From assembly GCA_037384225.1 (NCBI GenBank), contig JARROD010000182.1:1-8840 (forward strand): 8,840 nucleotides of DNA. The letters are read 5' to 3'. Below are positions 5,355 to 8,840 of the stretch, in pieces. The position numbers and the translations under genes are program-made. Source of the stretch: JARROD01 sp037384225. GTDB lineage: Bacteria; Pseudomonadota; Gammaproteobacteria; Pseudomonadales; Cellvibrionaceae. Every line of letters begins with the position of its first letter. The first letter of the stretch is position 1. Below the pieces are notes generated by a model. That model saw only the letters and a program-made list of their open reading frames with translations, searched no databases and was not told the origin of the DNA.

Positions 5355-7259
5355 TTAAATCATATCCTCAAATCGATTCGGCAATTGCAGATCAATAGGG
5401 TTTGCATAACCCGGAACCACCAATTGACCGGCATCGATCTGCAATTGAGTGTCATCGATCATATTTTGCCCAAACTGATAAATAGTTTGAAAATCCCCGC
5501 GAATAGCCGCCTGGTCATAGCTCTCAGCTTTACAGCGCGTATCCTCAAGCTTACTCAAATAACGCTCATAAGCCGTGCTGCCGTAGCGTTTGTGCAGCAT
5601 TTTTTTCACTACCGCAGGTGCCAGAATAGTCGCAGTTGCATTGTTGCCCCCAAACCCCTTGGAATTCAAAAATCCGATCTCGAGATAGTCTTCCCCCATA
5701 TCCGTATCAGTGGTGGAAATATTGAGGCGCTCGGCAAACACATCGCTGGCCACCCTATCGATCGTTTTAATGCCTGGAATCAGACCGTATTTAAATACCC
5801 CCAGAGTAGCAGCCAACTGGTCCGCACTGGCTGGGGCCAGGGAATGACCAACATAGGCTTTAACCGCCGCCACCGGCCAGTGCTCGATACCAAACGCTCT
5901 GGCTACCCGATCAAAAATGAGGGATTCAGTGACTCGGTTTTGCGCGGTACTGGATCCGTGGGCCTGAATAAAACTGCGCTTGCGCACCGCCTCTTCTCCC
6001 AAGATCGCCCGCGCCGCGGCCACGGCCTTGGCCACGGTAATGTAATTGCCGGGGCCAGGGGCCGAAATAGATTTTTTAAAGCCGTCGGCATTGATAAAGA
6101 CATCGGTCGCCGCCCCGTACACCTCAGCCCCCAATTCCAGCGCCAGTTTGTCGTCCATCAAGACAAAGTACTGCGCCGATTCCGCCAGCGTAAAACCACA
6201 ATTTTCACCGAAGGGACGGCTTGCCCGGCGGTTGTCAGCCGTGTCTGTAGCGTCCAGATGCTTCAGTTTATCGTCGCTCGCCAGCGCACTCATGCTTCCG
6301 TAACCATCGACAATTTCCGGGGTAATCGGAGCTTCACTGTTACCCACCACCACCACCCGGCGACGACCGCTCTGGATATCCTCCACCGCCAATCGCAGGT
6401 TATATAAAAAGCTCGCGCAGGCGCCGGTGGTACTGCCGGTGGCTCCGACGCTACCGAGGACATAAGCATTGATAAAATCAGCGGGCATCGTATTCAAACC
6501 CAGTGGGCACTGCTTGGAGGAGACGCGCCCACCCTTCAGGCGCGATTGCAACATCCCCCCAAAACCGGCTTCGTCGAGCTGGCTCATAGTGCTGCCGGCA
6601 TAAACGCCAATTTCATCGGGCCTGACCACGCCCACAACGGTTTTCCAGTCAATACCCATTGAATGAACCGTATCGGAAGCAGCCACAATTGTCATCTGCA
6701 ATCCGCGGGGGTGAAAGCGGGAATTGTACAGCTCCCCCGGTTCAAACCCGCTCGGCAATTGACCCGCCGACTTTACCGGAGACTCGCGAAAACTATCGAC
6801 CTTGACTTCACAATGATCTCGAATTTCCACCCGTACCTGCTCCCCTTCCACTGCGGTGACCTGCCAGGAGGAAGGCACCGGCTCCGGCAACTGCCTGACG
6901 CTGGTGGTAAAGGAAAGCACCTTACCCGCTTCCGGGTTCATAGCGACGCTCTTGTGCCAGAGCACCGCATCCGGATCGAACCTTTGCGGCTCGATCCTGC
7001 GCACCAGCGTGGAATCCATTATCTGTTGTGCAAACGTGGCTTCAATATCAGCCGGGGAATAACGCCTGCCATCAGCATCACAATAGTGCCCGTCCACAAA
7101 CCTTACCAGCTTCATCATGGTCGCCAGGCCGGTCAGTGTTTCGCGTCGAACCTCCGGCGCCAGGCTTTCCAGGACCATACGCCGATAAGCGTGATGAAAA
7201 GAACTGCGGCCGGCCGCACTGAACCCACCAAAACCAACAATTACCGGTAAGCTGGACAT
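5355..7259 (-). CDS. fabY: FabY-class beta-ketoacyl-ACP synthase
   Basis: The 634-residue product looks like FabY (PA5174 of Pseudomonas aeruginosa), which replaces FabH there by condensing acetyl-CoA with malonyl-ACP to start fatty acid synthesis. The N-terminal sequence (LPVIVGFGG, AGRSSFHHAYRRM) and the length agree with that family. The thiolase-fold core holds a Cys-His-His triad: Cys281 in TTGACASF, His434 in IQAHGSST and His472 in YVGHS, with Lys467 just before the second His. A conserved SRPFGENCGFTLAES stretch (347-361) and a GFGGNNA turn near the C terminus complete the ketosynthase fold. About 160 N-terminal residues precede the core, as expected for FabY but not for FabB/FabF. The ATG at 7259 has GGGAGG about 12 nt upstream, rather far. 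That purine run could pair with an upstream leader segment. The exact substrate is inferred from the family. Confidence 0.88.
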   Translation of the reverse strand: MSSLPVIVGFGGFSAAGRSSFHHAYRRMVLESLAPEVRRETLTGLATMMKLVRFVDGHYCDADGRRYSPADIEATFAQQIMDSTLVRRIEPQRFDPDAVLWHKSVAMNPEAGKVLSFTTSVRQLPEPVPSSWQVTAVEGEQVRVEIRDHCEVKVDSFRESPVKSAGQLPSGFEPGELYNSRFHPRGLQMTIVAASDTVHSMGIDWKTVVGVVRPDEIGVYAGSTMSQLDEAGFGGMLQSRLKGGRVSSKQCPLGLNTMPADFINAYVLGSVGATGSTTGACASFLYNLRLAVEDIQSGRRRVVVVGNSEAPITPEIVDGYGSMSALASDDKLKHLDATDTADNRRASRPFGENCGFTLAESAQYFVLMDDKLALELGAEVYGAATDVFINADGFKKSISAPGPGNYITVAKAVAAARAILGEEAVRKRSFIQAHGSSTAQNRVTESLIFDRVARAFGIEHWPVAAVKAYVGHSLAPASADQLAATLGVFKYGLIPGIKTIDRVASDVFAERLNISTTDTDMGEDYLEIGFLNSKGFGGNNATATILAPAVVKKMLHKRYGSTAYERYLSKLEDTRCKAESYDQAAIRGDFQTIYQFGQNMIDDTQLQIDAGQLVVPGYANPIDLQLPNRFEDMI

Positions 7260-7269
7260 ATCGCAGGAA

Positions 7270-7339
7270 ACCCTCCCATAGAAAACTGATATTGAGGGTC
7301 GAAAATCAACGCTTATGTGGCAAGTGACTAGTAACCCTC
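7270..7339 (-). promoter_or_regulatory. Candidate fabY leader switch: three mutually complementary segments over the ribosome binding site
   Basis: In the minus-strand leader three short segments occur in order: GAGGGT (7339-7334), ACCCTC (7299-7294), and GAGGGT (7275-7270), the last within the fabY Shine-Dalgarno GGGAGGG. The middle segment can pair with the first (7 bp, TGAGGGT/ACCCTCA, plus a G-U) or with the third (6 bp plus a G-U, 18-nt loop), but not with both. Pairing with the third would cover the Shine-Dalgarno. This is the layout of a translational switch, but segments this short can arise by chance, and the transcription start is unknown. Confidence 0.3.
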
Positions 7340-7377
7340 ATTAATGAAAGTTTAGGGAGAGATTGGCATGAATGAAT

Positions 7378-7499
7378 GGTCATATAAGCCAAAAATCGTG
7401 GTATAACGGTCAAATAAAGAAAATGATTGATTTTCTTTCTAATTTACCTAGGTTAAATGTCCAATAGACAATGGTTACATAAACCCTATCGTTGCATAA
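7378..7499. repeat. Repeated GGTYANATAA boxes in the divergent region
   Basis: On the plus strand GGTCATATAA (7378-7387) and GGTCAAATAA (7408-7417) match at nine of ten bases and lie 30 bp apart. More distant copies are GGTTAAATGT (7451-7460), GGTTACATAA (7473-7482) and CGTTGCATAA (7490-7499). All face the same way. AraC-family proteins bind tandem half-sites of this sort, and the neighbouring gene encodes one, so these may be its binding boxes. The later copies are weak and the region is AT-rich, so chance similarity is possible. Confidence 0.35.
7416..7438. repeat. Inverted repeat with 9-bp arms (AAAGAAAAT/ATTTTCTTT)
   Basis: Perfect 9-bp arms at 7416-7424 and 7430-7438 flank the 5-nt centre GATTG. 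It lies midway between two divergent genes, so it is more likely a protein-binding or DNA-structure element than a terminator. Its left arm touches the GGTCAAATAA box at 7408-7417. Confidence 0.4.
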
Positions 7500-7709
7500 A
7501 TTTTCGGCCCAGGACCGCTTCGCTCCTTCTATATCAGCATTTTCAGGGCCGTGCTCAATTTTTCTAATCCTCACATAGGGATAGCTATGCTCCGGTTAGA
7601 AAAATCTGCGCGCGCCCCTGAAAATACCGCTCTAAAAGGCCCTGAACTCGAAATCCTTTGTATATTAGCCAAAACAACTCATTTATGCAGGTTTCAAAAA
7701 CCCGTGACC

Positions 7710-8699
7710 ATGCCCTCAATCGTCTTCGTCCTTTGCGACCATATGCTGGCCACCAGTACCGCGCTACCGATCGAAATGCTGCGCGCCGCCGAGAGCGCCG
7801 CCCGCAGCCACGACCGCCAGGCCACGCGGCTCTCCATAACCACAGCGGCGCTCAGACCAGGGCCGGTGCCGACACAATCGGGGTTCACGTTTACCCCTGA
7901 ATTTACCCTTAACGAAATTCCCCACGCCGATATAATTTATCTGCCGGCCCTGTGGCGCAATCCGCGACCGGTGGTGAAGCAGCACAGAGAACTGCTTCAA
8001 TGGCTGCGCCATCAGTACGAGAACGGCGCCACCATAAGCGCCGTGGGTACCGGCTGCTGCTTTCTGGCCGCGGCCGGACTCCTGGACGACAAACCGGCTA
8101 CCACCCACTGGCACTACTTCGATCAGTTTCAACAGGACTACCCCCTGGTGCAGCTAAAGCGTCAGTATTTTATTACCCAGGCCGGCAGCCTCTATTGTGC
8201 CGCCAGCGTCAATTCTCTCGCCGACCTGACCGTGCACTTTATCCAAAGGCTTTATAACAAACCCACTGCCAATCATGTGGAAAGACACTTTTCCCACGAA
8301 ATACGTCGCTCCTATGAGTCGACCAGTTATTTTGAAGGTAACACTCGGCGGCACCCCGATGAAGAGGTGGTACAGGCGCAAATCTGGCTGCAGGACAACT
8401 ACGGTCGGGATATTAAAGTCAGTCAAGTGGCGGAGCGGTTTGAGATGAGTGTGCGCACGTTCAACCGTCGCTTTAAAATTGCTACGGGTAAAACACCCTT
8501 GCAGTATTTACAGGAAATTCGTATTGAAACGGCAAAGGATTTATTAAAAACCAGCAACCTTTCTATCAGTGAAATTGCCTATCGTGTCGGCTATCATGAC
8601 ATGGGACATTTTACCGGGCTGTTTAAAAAAATACTGGCGACCACGCCCAGTGAATATCGCATCACAGTTAGAGCTAAGCTATTTAGTGTGGACAATTAA
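7710..8699 (+). CDS. GlxA-type transcriptional regulator: DJ-1/PfpI-like domain plus AraC helix-turn-helix
   Basis: This is a predicted transcriptional regulator of 329 residues. Residues about 3-180 form a class I glutamine amidotransferase-like (DJ-1/PfpI) domain, starting with the strand SIVFVLCD and including AVGTGCCFLAAAGLL (111-125) and the conserved TTHW (131-134). Residues about 220-318 are an AraC DNA-binding domain with two helix-turn-helix motifs, VSQVAERFEMSVRTFNRRF and the typical ISEIAYRVGYHDMGHFTGLF. In many relatives the elbow reads CTG; here it reads GTG with Cys116-Cys117 just after, so a catalytic role is unlikely and the domain probably senses a ligand. The frame is open back to ATGs at 7551 and 7587, but those 53 extra residues do not resemble the family, so I prefer 7710; the ribosome binding site there is weak. 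It is divergent from fabY and may regulate it. Confidence 0.85.
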   Translation: MPSIVFVLCDHMLATSTALPIEMLRAAESAARSHDRQATRLSITTAALRPGPVPTQSGFTFTPEFTLNEIPHADIIYLPALWRNPRPVVKQHRELLQWLRHQYENGATISAVGTGCCFLAAAGLLDDKPATTHWHYFDQFQQDYPLVQLKRQYFITQAGSLYCAASVNSLADLTVHFIQRLYNKPTANHVERHFSHEIRRSYESTSYFEGNTRRHPDEEVVQAQIWLQDNYGRDIKVSQVAERFEMSVRTFNRRFKIATGKTPLQYLQEIRIETAKDLLKTSNLSISEIAYRVGYHDMGHFTGLFKKILATTPSEYRITVRAKLFSVDN

Positions 8700-8840
8700 T
8701 GATTGCTCGAGCAATACGTTTTTTCACTCGATCCTGCCACCCGTCAAGACCGGCTCTCCAGGCCAGGGGAAAGGATTGGGGGCTAACAGTCTACCTTCAG
8801 TGGTTCCCGCCGTTGGGTGCCATCGATGTCGCTTGATGTT
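8700..8840. other. Unassigned right end; short open frames on both strands
   Basis: Apart from the hairpin at its left edge this segment has no recognised feature. A 45-residue plus-strand frame starts at an ATG overlapping the AraC stop (TAATG, 8699) and ends at 8836. A minus-strand frame is open from the right edge (8840) to a TGA at 8726-8724, giving 38 residues ending TGGRIE. Neither resembles a family I know. The minus-strand frame could be the C-terminus of a convergent gene, but 38 open codons are not unusual by chance. Confidence 0.3.
8702..8724 (+). terminator. Weak intrinsic terminator candidate after the AraC/GlxA gene
   Basis: ATTGCTCGAGCAAT (8702-8715) is a 14-bp perfect palindrome that can fold as a 5-bp stem with a TCGA loop. 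After ACG it is followed by six T (8719-8724). It begins three bases after the stop codon. The stem is short and the T-run is 3 nt away, so it may only partly terminate. Confidence 0.4.

Larger units (their letters stand above)
7260..7709. other. Divergent control region between fabY and the AraC/GlxA gene
   Basis: This 450-bp stretch separates the two outward-facing genes and should contain both promoters. The part at 7370-7500 is AT-rich compared with the genes around it. It holds repeated TTATNTRACC-like boxes and an inverted repeat with 9-bp arms. On the fabY side there is a leader with complementary segments. I could not assign confident -35/-10 pairs on either strand; TTATAC (7406-7401) and TATATG (7386-7381) on the minus strand are possible -10 elements with poor -35 partners. 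A frame upstream of the AraC gene (7551-7709) is open but does not look like part of that family. Confidence 0.6.

Noticed and set aside
5385..6407. 340-codon plus-strand open frame
   Set aside because: It lies wholly antisense to fabY, whose catalytic motifs are intact, and its translation shows no recognisable domain.

Overview
The window looks like chromosomal DNA from a gammaproteobacterium, probably a marine relative of the Pseudomonas/Cellvibrionales/Oceanospirillales groups. The basis is the Pseudomonas-type FadB/FadA pair, a FabY-class ketoacyl-ACP synthase, a class I-type PHA synthase and a PsrA-like operator. I see no tRNA, rRNA, CRISPR array, transposase or phage gene.

Layout: the first five genes are on the minus strand and the last is on the plus strand. 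From left to right they are the N-terminal 265 residues of PHA synthase phaC (1-796, running off the left edge); a 421-bp intergenic region with palindromes and a structured GC-rich element; fadA (1218-2396); fadB (2427-4577); an XRE/cupin regulator (4728-5270); fabY (5355-7259); a 450-bp divergent control region; and a plus-strand GlxA-type AraC regulator (7710-8699). The right end (8700-8840) holds a weak hairpin and unassigned sequence. Transcription on the minus strand runs fabY -> XRE/cupin -> fadB-fadA -> phaC. Recognisable promoters before XRE/cupin and before fadB suggest several transcription units rather than one operon.

Together the genes sit around acetyl-CoA and 3-hydroxyacyl metabolism. 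FadB and FadA degrade fatty acids to acetyl-CoA, FabY should start new fatty acid chains from acetyl-CoA, and PhaC polymerises 3-hydroxyacyl-CoA into storage polyester. Two regulators and several possible cis elements lie between them: a PsrA-like palindrome over the fadBA promoter, repeated TTATNTRACC boxes between fabY and the AraC gene, and a three-part complementary set in the fabY leader that could expose or hide its ribosome binding site.

The enzymes are well-known families. I found no clearly new protein system. The points worth a second look are regulatory, and all of them are inferences from sequence alone.
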